A stretch of DNA of 64,000 nt, taken from assembly GCA_004026145.2 (NCBI GenBank), contig CP034989.1, positions 8,855,261-8,919,260 of the forward strand. Direction: 5' to 3'. The first letter of the stretch is position 1. The number at the start of each line of letters is the position of its first letter. Below, one piece after another: positions 29,389-40,220 of the stretch. Below the pieces are notes generated by a model, which was not told the origin of the DNA, did not search any database, and saw only the letters and a list, made by a program, of their open reading frames with translations. This DNA is from Takifugu bimaculatus (lineage: Eukaryota > Chordata > Actinopteri > Tetraodontiformes > Tetraodontidae). The position numbers and the translations under genes were made by a program.

Positions 29389-32300
29389 TGGTTTGAAAAA
29401 TCAATATTCTTCACACATATGTTTTTTTTTTTTTTATACATCAATTATATAACTTTTTCCCTTTTTAGTTTGTGATTCATTGCTGGAATAGTTACAGGGG
29501 TGCTGATTTATAAGCTGTTGTCCGATCCTCTTTCCCACCACACAGTAATTTCTAAAGAGGATACTTGGTCCTAAAAATTGTGATGCAATGCATGACAGTC
29601 ACCACGGTAGAACCAAAAACATGTGTGTGAAGAATATTGATTTTTCGAACCAAACTCCGGCCTGGATTCGAACCAACAACCTTCCGCAAAAGAAGACAAT
29701 GGCTTAAACCACTGAGCTATGCAGTCACCCTGACTCATTGCAAAGAGGTCATATATGGTTCAAAAAAGCCATAATTTGAATATCATCTGTGGATGTGATT
29801 TCTGTGTCAACGCAAATTCCATATTTCCACAGCACGTGAAGAAAAACATCTCTGTGAAGAATATTTAATCATGGCTTTTTAAAACCATATATGACCTCCC
29901 TTTGCTGTTGCTCAGTGTGACCTCATAGGTCAGTGGTTTAAGCCACTGACTTTTTTGCCGGCGGTTGTTGGTTCGAATCCAGGCTGGAGTTTGGTTTGAA
30001 AAATCAATATTCTTCACACATGTTTTTGTTTTTTTTATAACCAAAACCAATATATAACTTTTTCCCTTTTTAGTTTGTTTAATCATGGCTTTTTTAAAAC
30101 CATATATGACCTCTCTTTGCTGTGGCTCAGTGTGACCTCATAGGTCAGTGGTTTAAGCCACTGACTTTTTTGCCGGCGGTTGTTGGTTCGAATCCAGGCT
30201 GGAGTTTGGTTTGAAAAATCAATATTCTTCACACATATGTTTTTGTTTTTTTATACATCAATTATATAACTTTTTCCCTTTTTAGTTTGTGATTCATTGC
30301 TGGAATAGTTACAGGGGTGCTGATTTATAAGCTGTCGTCCGATTCTCTTTCCCACCATACACTAATTTCTAAAGAGGATACTTGGTCCTAAAAATTGTGA
30401 TGCAATGCATGACAGTCACCACGGTAAAACCAAAAACATGTGTGCTGAAAGTCACGCCTGGATTCGAACCAACAACCTTCCGCAAAAGAGGACAGTGGCT
30501 TAAACCACTGAGCTATGCAGTCACACTGACCCACTGCAAAGAGGTCATATATGGTTCAAAAAAGCCATAATTTGAATATCATCTGTGGATGTGATTTCTG
30601 TGTCAACACAAATTCCATATTTCCACAGCATGTGAAGAAAAACATCTCCATGAAGAATATTTAATTATTGTTTTTTTAAAACCATATATGACCTCTCTTT
30701 GCTGTGGCTCAGTGTGACCTCGTAGGTCAGCGGATTAAGCCACTGACTTTTTTGCCGGAGGTTGTTGGTTCGAACCCAGGACGGAGTTTGGTTTGAAGAA
30801 TCAATATTCTTCACACATATGTTTGTTTGTTTTTATATATATCAATTATATAACTTTTTCCCTTTTTAGTTTGTGATTCATTGCTGGAATAGTTACAGGG
30901 GTGCTGATTTATAAGCTGTCGTCCAATTCTCTTTGCCACCATACAGTAATTTCTAAAGAGGATACTTGGTCCTAAAAATTGTGATGCAATGCATGACAGT
31001 CACCACGGTAAAACCAAAAACATATGTGTGGAAAGTCACGCCTGGATTCGAACCAACAACCTTCTGCAAAAGAGGACAGTGGCTTAAACCACTGAGCTAT
31101 GCAGTCACCCTGACTCATTGCAAAGAGGTCATATATGGTTCAAAAAAGCCATAATTTGAATATCATCTGTGGATGTGATTTCTGTGTCAACACAAATTCC
31201 ATATTTCCACAGCATGTGAAGAAAAACATCTCCATGAAGAATATTTAATTATTGTTTTTTTAAAACCATATATGACCTCTCTTTGCTGTGGCTCAGTGTG
31301 ACCTCGTAGGTCAGCGGATTAAGCCACTGACTTTTTTGCCGGAGGTTGTTGGTTCGAACCCAGGACGGAGTTTGGTTTGAAGAATCAATATTCTTCACAC
31401 ATATGTTTTTGTTTTTTTATACATCAATTATATAACTTTTTCCCTTTTAGTTTGTGATTCATTGCTGGAATAGTTACAGGGGTGCTGATTTATAAGCTGT
31501 CGTCCGATCCTCTTTCCCACCATACAGTAATTTCTAAAGAGGATACTTGGTCCTAAAAATTGTGATGCAATGCATGACATTCACCACGGTAAAACCAAAA
31601 ACATATGTGTGAAGAATATTGATTCTTCAAACCAAAGTCACGCCTGGATTCGAACCCACAACCTTCCGCAAAAGGAGACAGTGGCTTAAACCACTGACCT
31701 ATGCAGTCACACTGACCCACTGCAAAGAGGTCATATATGGTTCAAAAAAGCCATAATTTGAATATCATCTGTGGATGTGATTTCTGTGTCAACACAAATT
31801 CCATATTTCCACAGCACGTGAAGAAAAACATCTCTGTGAAGAATATTTAATCATGGCTTTTTTAAAACCATATATGACCTCTCTTTGCTGTGGTTCAGTG
31901 TGACCTCATAGGTCAGCGGATTAAGCCACTGACTTTTTTGCCGGAGGTTGTTGGTTCGAACCCAGGACGGAGTTTGGTTTGAAGAATCAATATTCTTCAC
32001 ACATATGTTTGTTTGTTTTTATATATATCAATTATATAACTTTTTCCCTTTTTAGTTTGTGATTCATTGCTGGAATAGTTACAGGGGTGCTGATTTATAA
32101 GCTGTCGTCCAATTCTCTTTGCCACCATACAGTAATTTCTAAAGAGGATACTTGGTCCTAAAAATTGTGATGCAATGCATGACAGTCACCACGGTAAAAC
32201 CAAAAACATATGTGTGGAAAGTCACAGCCTGGATTCGAACCAACAACCTTCTGCAAAAGAGGACAGTGGCTTAACCACTGAGCTATGCAGTCACCCTGAC

Positions 32301-32689
32301 TCATTGCAAAGAGGTCATATATGGTTCAAAAAAGCCATAATTTGAATATCATCTGTGGATGTGATTTCTGTGTCAACACAAATTCCATATTTCCACAGCA
32401 CGTGAAGAAAAAAATCTCTGTGAAGAATATTTAATCATGGCTTTTTTAAAACCATATATGACCTCCCTTTGCTGTTGCTCAGTGTGACCTCATAGGTCAG
32501 TGGTTTAAGCCACTGACTTTTTTGCCGGAGGTTGTTGGTTCGAATCCAGGCCGGAGTTTGGTTTGAAGAATCAATATTCTTCACACATATGTTTTTGTTT
32601 TTTTATACATCAATTATATAACTTTTTCCCTTTTTAGTTTGTGATTCATTGCTGGAATAGTTACAGGGGTGCTGATTTATAAGCTGTCG

Positions 32690-35600
32690 TCCGGATCCTC
32701 TTTCCCACCATACAGTAATTTCTAAAGAGGATACTTGGTCCTAAAAATTGTGATGCAATGCATGACAGTCACCACGGGTAAAACCAAAAACATATGTGTG
32801 AAGAATATTGATTCTTCAAACCAAAGTCACGCCTGGATTCGAACCCACAACCTTCGCAAAAGGAGACAGTGGCTTAAACCACTGACCTATGCAGTCACAC
32901 TGACCCACTGCAAAGAGGTCATATATGGTTCAAAAAAGCCATAATTTGAATATCATCTGTGGATTGTGATTTCTGTGTCAACACAAATTCCATATTTTCC
33001 ACAGCACGTGAAGAAAAACATCTCTGTGAAGAATATTTAATCATGGCTTTTTTAAAACCATATATGACCTCTCTTTGCTGTGGTTCAGTGTGACCTCATA
33101 GGTCAGTGGTTTAAGCCACTCACTTTTTTGCCGGAGGTTGTTGGTTCGAATCCAGGACGGAGTTTGGTTTGAAAAATCAATATTCTTCACACATATGTTT
33201 TTTTTATTTTTTATACATCAATTATATAACTTTTTCCCTTTTTAGTTTGTGATTCATTGCTGGAATAGTTACAGGGGTGCTGATTTATAAGATGTTGTCC
33301 GATCCCTCTTTCCCACCATTACAGTAATTTCTAAAGAGGATACTTGGTCCTAAAAATTGTGATGCAATGCATGACAGTCACCACGGTAGAAACCAAAACA
33401 TGTGTGTGAAGAATATTGATTTTTCGAACCAAACTCCGGCCTGGATTCGAACCAACAACCTTCCGCAAAAGAAGACAGTGGCTTAAACCACTGAGCTATG
33501 CAGTCACCCTGACTCATTGCAAAGAGGTCATATATGGTTCAAAAAGCCATAATTTGAATATCAATCTGTGGATGTGATTTCTGTGTCAACGCAAATTCCA
33601 TATTTCCACAGCACGTGAAGAAAAAACATCTCTGTGAAGAATATTTAATCATGGCTTTTTTAAAACCATATATGACCTCCCTTTGCTATTGCTCAGTGTG
33701 ACCTCATAGGTCAGTGTTTAAGCCACTGACTTTTTTGCCGGCGGTTGTTGGTTCGAATCCAGGCTGGAGTTTGGTTTCGAAAAATCAATATTCTTCACAC
33801 ATGTTGTGTTTTTTATAACCAAAACCAATATATAACTTTTTCCCTTTTTATTTTGTTTAATCATGGCTTTTTTAAAACCATATATGACCTCTCTTTGCCT
33901 TTGGTTCCATGTGACCTCATAGGTCAGTGGTTTAAGCCACTGACTTTTTTGCTGGAGGTTGTTGGTTCGAATCCAGGCCTGAATTTGGTTTGAAAAACAA
34001 TATTCTTCACACATATGTTTTTGTTTTTTTATACACTCAATTATATAACTTTTTCCCTTTTTAGTTTGTGATTCATTGCTGGAATAGTTACAGGGGTTGC
34101 TGATTATAAGCTGTCGTCCGATCCTCTTTCCCACCATACACTAATTTCTAAAGAGGATACTTGGTCCTAAAAATTGTGATGCAATGCATGACAGTCACCA
34201 CGGTGAAACCGAAAACATGTGTGTGAAGAATATTGATTCTTCAAACCAAAGTCACGCCTGGATTCGAACCAACAACCTTCCGCAAAAGAGGACAGTGGCT
34301 TAAACCACTGAGCTATGCAGTCACACTGACCCACTGCAAAGAGGTCATATATGGTTCAAAAAAGCCATAATTTGAATTCATCTGTGGATGTGATTTCTGT
34401 GTCAACACAAATTCCATATTTCCACAGCAGTGAAGAAAACATCTCCATGAAGAATATTTAATTATTGTTTTTTAAAACCATATATGACCTCTTCTTTGCT
34501 GTGGCTCAGTGTGACCTCGTAGGTCAGCGGATTAAGCCACTGACTTTTTTGCCGGAGGTTGTTGGTTCGAATCCAGGACGGAGTTTGGTTTGAAGAATCA
34601 ATATTCTTCACACATATGTTTGTTTGTTTTTATATATATCAATTATATAACTTTTTCCCTTTTTAGTTTGTGATTCATTGCTGGAATAGTTACAGGGGTG
34701 CTGATTTATAAGCTGTCGTCCAATTCTCTTTGCCACCATACAGTAATTTCTAAAGAGGATACTTGGTCCTAAAAATTGTGATGCAAGCATGACAGTCACC
34801 ACGGTAAAACCAAAAACATATGTGTGAAAAGTCACGCCTGGATCGAACCAACAACCTTCTGCAAAAGAGGACAGTGGCTTAAACCACTGAGCTATGCAGT
34901 CACTCTGACCCACTGCAAAGAGGTCATATATGGTTCAAAAAAGCCATAATTGAATATCATCTGTGATGTGATTTCTGTGTCAACACAAATTCCATATTTC
35001 CACAGCACGTGAAGCAAAACATCTCTGTGAAGAATATTTAATCGTGGCGTTTTTAAAACCATATATGACCTCTCTTTGCTTTGGTTCCATGTGACCTCAT
35101 AGGTCAGTGGTTTAAGCCACTGACTTTTTTGCCGGAGGTTGTTGGTTCGAATCCAGGCCTGAATTTGGTTTGAAAAATCAATATTCTTCACACATATGTT
35201 TTTGTTTTTTTATACATCAATTATATAACTTTTCCCTTTTTAGTTTGTGATTCATTGCTGGAATAGTTACAGGGTGCTGATTTATAAGCTGTCGTCCGAT
35301 CCTCTTTCCCACCATACACTAATTTCTAAGAGGATACTTGGTCCTAAAAATTGTGATGCAATGCATGACAGTCACCACGGTGAAACCGAAAACATGTGTG
35401 TGAAGAATATTGATTCTTCAAACCAAAGTCTCGCCTGGATTCGAACCAAAACCTTCCGCAAAAGAGGACAGTGGCTTAAACACTGAGCTATGCAGTCACA
35501 CTGACCCACTGCAAAGAGGTCATATATGGTTCAAAAAAGCCATAATTTGAATATCATCTGTGGATGTGATTTCTGTGTCAACACAAATTCCATATTTCCA

Positions 35601-36235
35601 CAGCATGTGAAGAAAAACATCTCCATGAAGAATATTTAATTATTGTTTTTTTTAAACCATATATGACCTCTCTTTGCTGTGGCTCAGTGTGACCTCGTAG
35701 GTCAGCGGATTAAGCCACTGACTTTTTTGCCGGAGGTTGTTGGTTCGAATCCAGGACGGAGTTTGGTTTGAACAATCATATTCTTCACACATATGTTTGT
35801 TTGTTTTTATATATATCAATTATATAACTTTTCCCTTTTTAGTTTGTGATTCATTGCTGGAATAGTTACAGGGGTGCTGATTTATAAGCTGTCGTCCAAT
35901 CTCTTGCCACCATACAGTAATTTCTAAAGAGGATACTTGGTCCTAAAAAATTGTGATGCAATGCATGACAGTCACCACGGTAAAACCAAAAACATATGTG
36001 TGAAAAGTCACGCTGGATTCGAACCAACAACCTTCTGCAAAAGAGGACAGTGGCTTAAACCACTGAGCTATGCAGTCACTCTGACCCACTGCAAAGAGGT
36101 CATATATGGTTCAAAAAAGCCATAATTTGAATATCATCTGTGGATGTGATTTCTGTGTCAACACAAATTCCATATTTCCACAGCACGTGAAGCAAAACAT
36201 CTCTGTGAAGAATATTTAATCGTGGCGTTTTAAAA
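32690..36235. other. satellite segment with many single-base indels
   Basis: From about 32.69 kb the otherwise very uniform units acquire frequent one-base insertions and deletions. Examples are an extra G in CACGGGTAAAACC near 32774, an extra T near 32965, an extra C near 33305, a missing T in GCAAGCATGAC near 34784, and missing bases near 34843, 35274 and 35329. Earlier units lack these. The pattern fits a poorly polished contig end next to the gap rather than biology. Confidence 0.7.
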
Positions 36236-36335
36236 NNNNNNNNNNNNNNNNNNNNNNNNNNNNNNNNNNNNNNNNNNNNNNNNNNNNNNNNNNNNNNNNN
36301 NNNNNNNNNNNNNNNNNNNNNNNNNNNNNNNNNNN
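36236..36335. other. assembly gap (100 N)
   Basis: The run is exactly 100 N, a size commonly used as a placeholder for unknown length. It separates satellite DNA from the middle of the GPR19 reading frame. At least the 5' two thirds of GPR19 and an unknown amount of satellite are missing here. Confidence 0.95.
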
Positions 36336-36695
36336 CACCCCAGGGAGGCGGAGGGGGCCTCCCGGCAGGGCCTGCTGCTCTTCACCGCCATCGCCTGGAT
36401 CTCCTTCAGCTCCACGGCCTCCAAGCCCACCCTCTACTCTGTGTACAACGCAAATTTCCGGAGGGGCATGAGGGAGACGTTCTGCATGTCATCCATGAAG
36501 TGTTACCGTAGCAACGCGTACACCATCACCGCCAGCTCTCGCATCGCCAAAAAGAACTACGTGGGCGTGGTGGAGATCTCGGCACCAGCGACGACGGGCG
36601 CCAAGGACCAGGGACACGACACGTTTGAGCGAGACGGGAAGGAGAAGAAAATCGCCTGGCCCAGTAACACCAACCCTCCCAATACATTTGTCTAA
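36336..36695 (+). CDS. gpr19: GPR19, orphan G-protein-coupled receptor, 3' end
   Basis: The frame is open from the first base after the gap to a TAA at 36693-36695, giving the last 119 residues. It begins just before transmembrane helix 7 (FTAIAWISFSSTASKPTLYS), where the class A NPxxY position reads KPTLY, as I recall for vertebrate GPR19. The cytoplasmic tail follows, with RRGMRETFCMSSMKCYRSNA and the end WPSNTNPPNTFV, all typical of the GPR19 family. GPR19 is a plasma-membrane orphan receptor expressed mainly in brain and linked to the cell cycle. The coding part is usually one exon of about 1.2 kb, so about 70% is absent, lost in the 100-N gap rather than mutated. The neighbour CREBL2 on the opposite strand matches the vertebrate neighbourhood. 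An AATAAA overlaps the stop codon and is probably not the poly(A) signal. Confidence 0.93.
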   Translation, partial: HPREAEGASRQGLLLFTAIAWISFSSTASKPTLYSVYNANFRRGMRETFCMSSMKCYRSNAYTITASSRIAKKNYVGVVEISAPATTGAKDQGHDTFERDGKEKKIAWPSNTNPPNTFV

Positions 36696-37249
36696 TAAAC
36701 GGAAATGGAATGTGCTAGCTACACACAGATGCATTAGCATCTGTGCATTAGCATCTGTGTTAAGGGCTTTTTTCCTTCTACACTGAACTGAAGGTTGTGA
36801 AGAGCTCGCCGTTTTTACACATCAGAAGAAAATCATCGTGTTTCTGGGCCATTTTGATGTGCACGGTTTTGTTTTTATGCCACTTTGGTCAATGAACACA
36901 GGCTATTGTTAGCAAGTTAGCCATCCTGATATTAAGTGTATCTAAGTTTGTGGATCAAGCTAATGCTAACAGTGACTCCAAACACTGACATCCTGTGCTT
37001 TGCTACCTTTCAGTGACTGAACAGGCGAGCTAACAGGCGAGCTAACTGGCGAGCTAACAGGCGAGCTAACTGGCGAGCTAACAGTCGAGCTAATGTCCTG
37101 AATGTTTTCTGGCAGCTGTGATGAGCAGCAGGTGTTTTTAGTTTTAGCTGCTCGCATCAAAATGGTCGAAGATGTTTAAAGGCTTTCCTTATGTGTTATA
37201 AACCATGTATAGACGATCTTTTGACATCTGCTGAAGTAAAACATCAAAG
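36696..37249. other. probable GPR19 3' UTR and intergenic DNA
   Basis: No further coding sequence is visible. The segment is moderately AT-rich, with short direct repeats such as GCATTAGCATCTGTG near 36731. It probably contains the GPR19 3' UTR, but no unambiguous poly(A) site was found. Confidence 0.4.
37021..37092. repeat. 12 bp minisatellite, 6 copies
   Basis: Six head-to-tail copies of ACAGGCGAGCTA, with ACTGGCGAGCTA and ACAGTCGAGCTA variants, occupy 72 bp downstream of GPR19. Confidence 0.85.
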
Positions 37250-38316
37250 CTAGTTTGAAACTCTGGGAGCTTTGTTCATAATCATGTTTGTTCCATTGAC
37301 AGCTCCAAATTTAGCAGCAAGTAAGCAGCAGCTCGCAGGTACCTGCAGAGGTGTTGGGACCTGAGATCTTCCACATCTGGAGGTAAAGATCTCCCCTGGT
37401 TCACCACGAGCTGCTGCTTGGACCATGCTAACGTCGCTCCCAGCAAAGGTCCACGACCTCAAACCTGTGAGCACCGTCGGCATACACAACATCAAATAAT
37501 ACGGACGGCCCGTATCAGGGGGCCCGACACCCCAAACTCTTGGAGGACCCCCACAGGACCCCCCGAGGGACACGGTCGAATGCCTTCGCCAAGTCCACAA
37601 AACACATGTGGACTGGTTGGGCTCCCATGCACCCTCAAGGACCCTGCTGAGGGTGTAGAGCTGGTCCACTGTTCCACGTCCAGGACTAAACCACATTGCT
37701 CCTCCTGAATCCCAGGTTCGGTGGACCCTCCTCTCCAGTACCCCTGAATAGACCTCACCAGGGAGGCTGAGGAGTGAGATCCCCCTATAGTTGGAACACA
37801 CCCTCCGGTCCCCCTTCTTAAAAAGAGGGACCACCACCCGGTCTGCCGATCCAGCGGCACTGCCCCCGATGTCCACGCGATGTTGCAGAGTCGAGTCGAC
37901 CACGACAGCCCTACAACATCCAGAGCCCTAAGGAACTCCGGGCGGATCTCATCCACCCCCGGGGCCTTGCCACCGAGGAGTTTTCAACTTCAGCCCCGGA
38001 GATACGAGAGCCTATCCCCAGGTCCCCAGGCCCTACTTCCTCACTGGAAGGCGCGTTGGTGGGATTGAGGAGGTCCCTGAAGTATTCCTTCACCGATCCA
38101 CAACATCCCGAGTTGAGGTCAGGTCACCATCGCCCCTATACAGTGTTGACAGTGCACTCCCCCCTCCTCAGACGCCGGATGGTGGTCCAGAACCTTTTCG
38201 AGGTTCTCCATGGCCTCACCGAACTCTTCCCATGCCCGGGTCGTTGCCTCGGCAACGGCCGTAGCTGCGCTCCGCTTGGCCCGCTGGTGCCCATCTGCTG
38301 CCTCAGGACTCCCACA

Positions 38317-38356
38317 GGCCAGTAAGGCCAGTAAGGCCAGTAAGGCCAGTAAGGCC
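38317..38356. repeat. 9 bp minisatellite inside the LINE
   Basis: GGCCAGTAA is repeated four times plus a partial copy. On the minus strand it translates as a repeating Y-W-P inside the former LINE reading frame, which shows expansion after insertion. Confidence 0.8.
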
Positions 38357-38410
38357 CGATAGGATCCTTCCTCAGCCTGACGGCGGATGGTTCGGGATGA
38401 TTCGGGGATG

Positions 38411-38800
38411 ATTCAATGTCCCCCGCCTCCCCGGGACATGGTCCGCCCGGACTCAATGTCCCCCGCCTCCCCGGGACATGGTCCGCCCGGACTCAATGTC
38501 CCCCGCCTCCCCGGGACATGGTCCGCTCGGACTCAATGTCCCCCGCCTCCCCGGGACATGGTCCGCCCGGACTCAATGTCCCCCGCCTCCCCGGGACATG
38601 GTCCGCCCGGACTCAATGTCCCCCGCCTCCCCGGGACATGGTCCGCCCGGACTCAATGTCCCCGCCTCCCCGGGACATGGTCCGCCCGGACTCAATGTCC
38701 CCCGCCTCCCCGGGACATGGTCCACCCGGACTCAATGTCCCCCGGCTCCCCGGGACATGGTCCACCCGGACTCAATGTCCCCGCCTCCCCGGGACATGGT
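38411..38800. repeat. 40 bp GC-rich minisatellite, about 10 copies
   Basis: A 40 bp unit containing CCCCGGGACATGGTCCGCCC and ACTCAATGTC repeats about 9.8 times with few substitutions. It lies between the endonuclease and RT pieces of the LINE. Because 40 is not a multiple of three, all three plus-strand frames stay open, which produces spurious proline-rich open frames. Confidence 0.9.
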
Positions 38801-39140
38801 CAAAGCTCTCCTGGAGGAGTTGAAGCTCCTTCTGACAGGAGACTCTGCTGGGAACACCTGGCACCCTCACAACACGTTTGGGTCTGCCGGGTCTGTCCGG
38901 CACCCCCCCCCCCCCACCATCGGAGCCAGGTGGTGGTCAGTTGACAGCTCCGCCCCTCTCTTCACCTGAGTGTCCAGAACATGTGGCCTTTATGTCTGAA
39001 CAAGGTGTTCGTTATGGACAATCTGAGACGAGCACAGAAGTCCAGTAACAAACACCACTCAGGTTCAGATGGGGGGGGCCGTTCTCCCCAATCACCCCTC
39101 TCCAGGTCTCACTGTCGCTGCCAACGTGAGCATTGAAGTC

Positions 39141-39230
39141 CCCCAGGAGGACGAGGGAGCCCCCAGGAGGACGAGGGAGCCCCCAGGAGGACGAGGGAGC
39201 CCCCAGGAGGACGAGGGAGCCCCCAGGAGG
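39141..39230. repeat. 20 bp minisatellite in the LINE endonuclease region
   Basis: Four and a half copies of CCCCAGGAGGACGAGGGAGC lie immediately upstream (in LINE sense) of the GDFNAHVG endonuclease motif. The repeat duplicates the segment that encodes the residues just before this motif. Confidence 0.9.
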
Positions 39231-39687
39231 AGCGCTCTCCAGACGCCCTCCAAGGACTGGATGTGCTGAACTGCTGTTTGGGCCACAGGATCCGCCCCCC
39301 CACCCGAAGGCGAAGGGAGGCTCCCCTCTCATCCAGCGGGGTGAACTCCAATATCCAGGCACCTCCAGGGTGGTCGAGAGTCCCACCCCTCTGGAGGAGA
39401 CTGGTTCCAGAGCCCTGCTGTGCGTCTATATCTAGTCGGAACTTCTCCAGCTCAGGCTCCTTTCCCACCAGAGGTGACATTCCATGTCCCTGGAGCCAGT
39501 TTCTGCAGCCTGGGATCAGACCAAGGTCCCTGCCTCCGGCCGCTACCCAGCACACAATGCACCCGCCCCCCCCCCCCTGCAGGTGGAGAGCCCTGGGAAG
39601 GGGGTCCCCTGTAGCCTCTTTGGGCTGTGCTAACCCCTGACCTCTAACCCTGACCCGGCCAGGACTCCACATATATAGTGAATATAC

Positions 39688-39689
<2 letters not shown>

Positions 39690-39768
<79 letters not shown>
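39690..39768. repeat. (TA)n microsatellite
   Basis: About 40 uninterrupted TA dinucleotides. Beyond it, 39770-39900 is AT-rich with no recognised feature. Confidence 0.95.
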
Positions 39769-39771
<3 letters not shown>

Positions 39772-39899
39772 CAGCAAAATAAAAACAAATCAAGATCTTT
39801 GCTTTTCTCTCAAATGATTTCAACAGGTGTAACATCAAATCTTTTATTTAAAAAAATCAGAGACAAAAGTGCATCAAAGAAAACAATAGAAGCAGGTGG

Positions 39900-40021
<122 letters not shown>

Positions 40022-40161
40022 GTTGGGCTTCATCAGAACCCATCTGCAGGTCAGATCCAGTTCATTTCAAATATTTAGGCTGAACGTGCACGTTTTCCTA
40101 CGTTTCACCCGTTTTCAGACACCAGGTGGGACCTTTTGGAGCCTCCACGGGCCGATGGCCG

Positions 40162-40220
40162 GTCCACCATCCACCGATCCACCGTCCACCGATCCACCGA
40201 TCCACCGATCCACCGATCCA
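40162..40220. repeat. 8 bp minisatellite directly after the CREBL2 stop
   Basis: Copies of ATCCACCG and close variants such as GTCCACCG run right up to the CREBL2 stop codon (TGA at 40223-40221 on the minus strand), so the repeat forms the first bases of the 3' UTR. Confidence 0.75.

Larger units (their letters stand above)
2079..36235. repeat. large tandem satellite, palindromic tRNA-like ~584 bp unit
   Basis: The stretch is about 55 tandem copies of a unit mostly 583-604 bp long. Counting the spacer motif TGATGCAATGCATGACA gives copies from about 2543 to 35957. Reading one unit left to right: a minus-strand tRNA-like module, a ~45 bp arm starting GCAAAGAGGTCATATATGG, a short AT-rich centre with its own dyad symmetry (TGTGTCAACACA), the inverted arm ending ATATATGACCTCTCTTTGC, a plus-strand tRNA-like module with its CATATGTTTTTG tail, then a ~180 bp non-palindromic spacer (GTGATTCATTGCTGGAATAG to the CACCACGGT segment). 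The first part of the unit is thus a near-perfect inverted repeat of about 410 bp. Copies differ by a few percent, by a short deletion beside the minus module (583 versus 604 bp forms) and by TTTGTTTG/TTTTTG tail variants. There is no coding capacity; the short peptides that recur are translations of the tRNA-like segments. The array starts mid-unit and is cut by a gap, so its true length is unknown. Confidence 0.95.
37250..39640 (-). mobile_element. degenerate fish LINE (non-LTR retrotransposon)
   Basis: The minus strand carries pieces of a LINE polyprotein in the expected 5'-to-3' order. An endonuclease piece at about 39386-39012 includes VLLGDFNAHVGSDSETWRGV. A linker at about 38330-38136 includes FWTTIRRLRRGE. 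A reverse-transcriptase piece at about 38093-37490 includes KEYFRDLLNPT, then VPLFKKGDRRVCSNYRGIS, LLSLPGEVYSGVLERRV and GRGTVDQLYTLSRVLEG. The reading frame shifts several times, the catalytic FADD block and the 3' half of the RT are absent, and two minisatellites sit inside, so it is dead. The sequence resembles a common fish LINE, possibly RTE/Rex3-like, but clade assignment from memory is uncertain. Outer limits are approximate. Confidence 0.8.

Noticed and set aside
6035..36125. Dozens of repeated 62-89 codon open frames with peptides such as PGFEPTTF and WIRTNN
   Set aside because: They are translations of the tRNA-like modules (GGATTCGAACC gives GFEP); they have no initiation context, no family and recur only because the satellite repeats.
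2079..36235. Functional tRNA gene cluster
   Set aside because: A and B boxes and spacing are right, but no copy examined forms an anticodon stem or good acceptor stem, and T runs lie inside the modules.
2079..36235. CRISPR array
   Set aside because: Units are far too long, spacers are not unique, and the host DNA is vertebrate.
36694..36699. AATAAA as GPR19 poly(A) signal
   Set aside because: It overlaps the stop codon, leaving no 3' UTR; the real signal is probably further downstream.
38387..38969. Proline-rich open frames of 135-185 codons (plus strand)
   Set aside because: They are three frames of the same 40 bp minisatellite inside a dead LINE.
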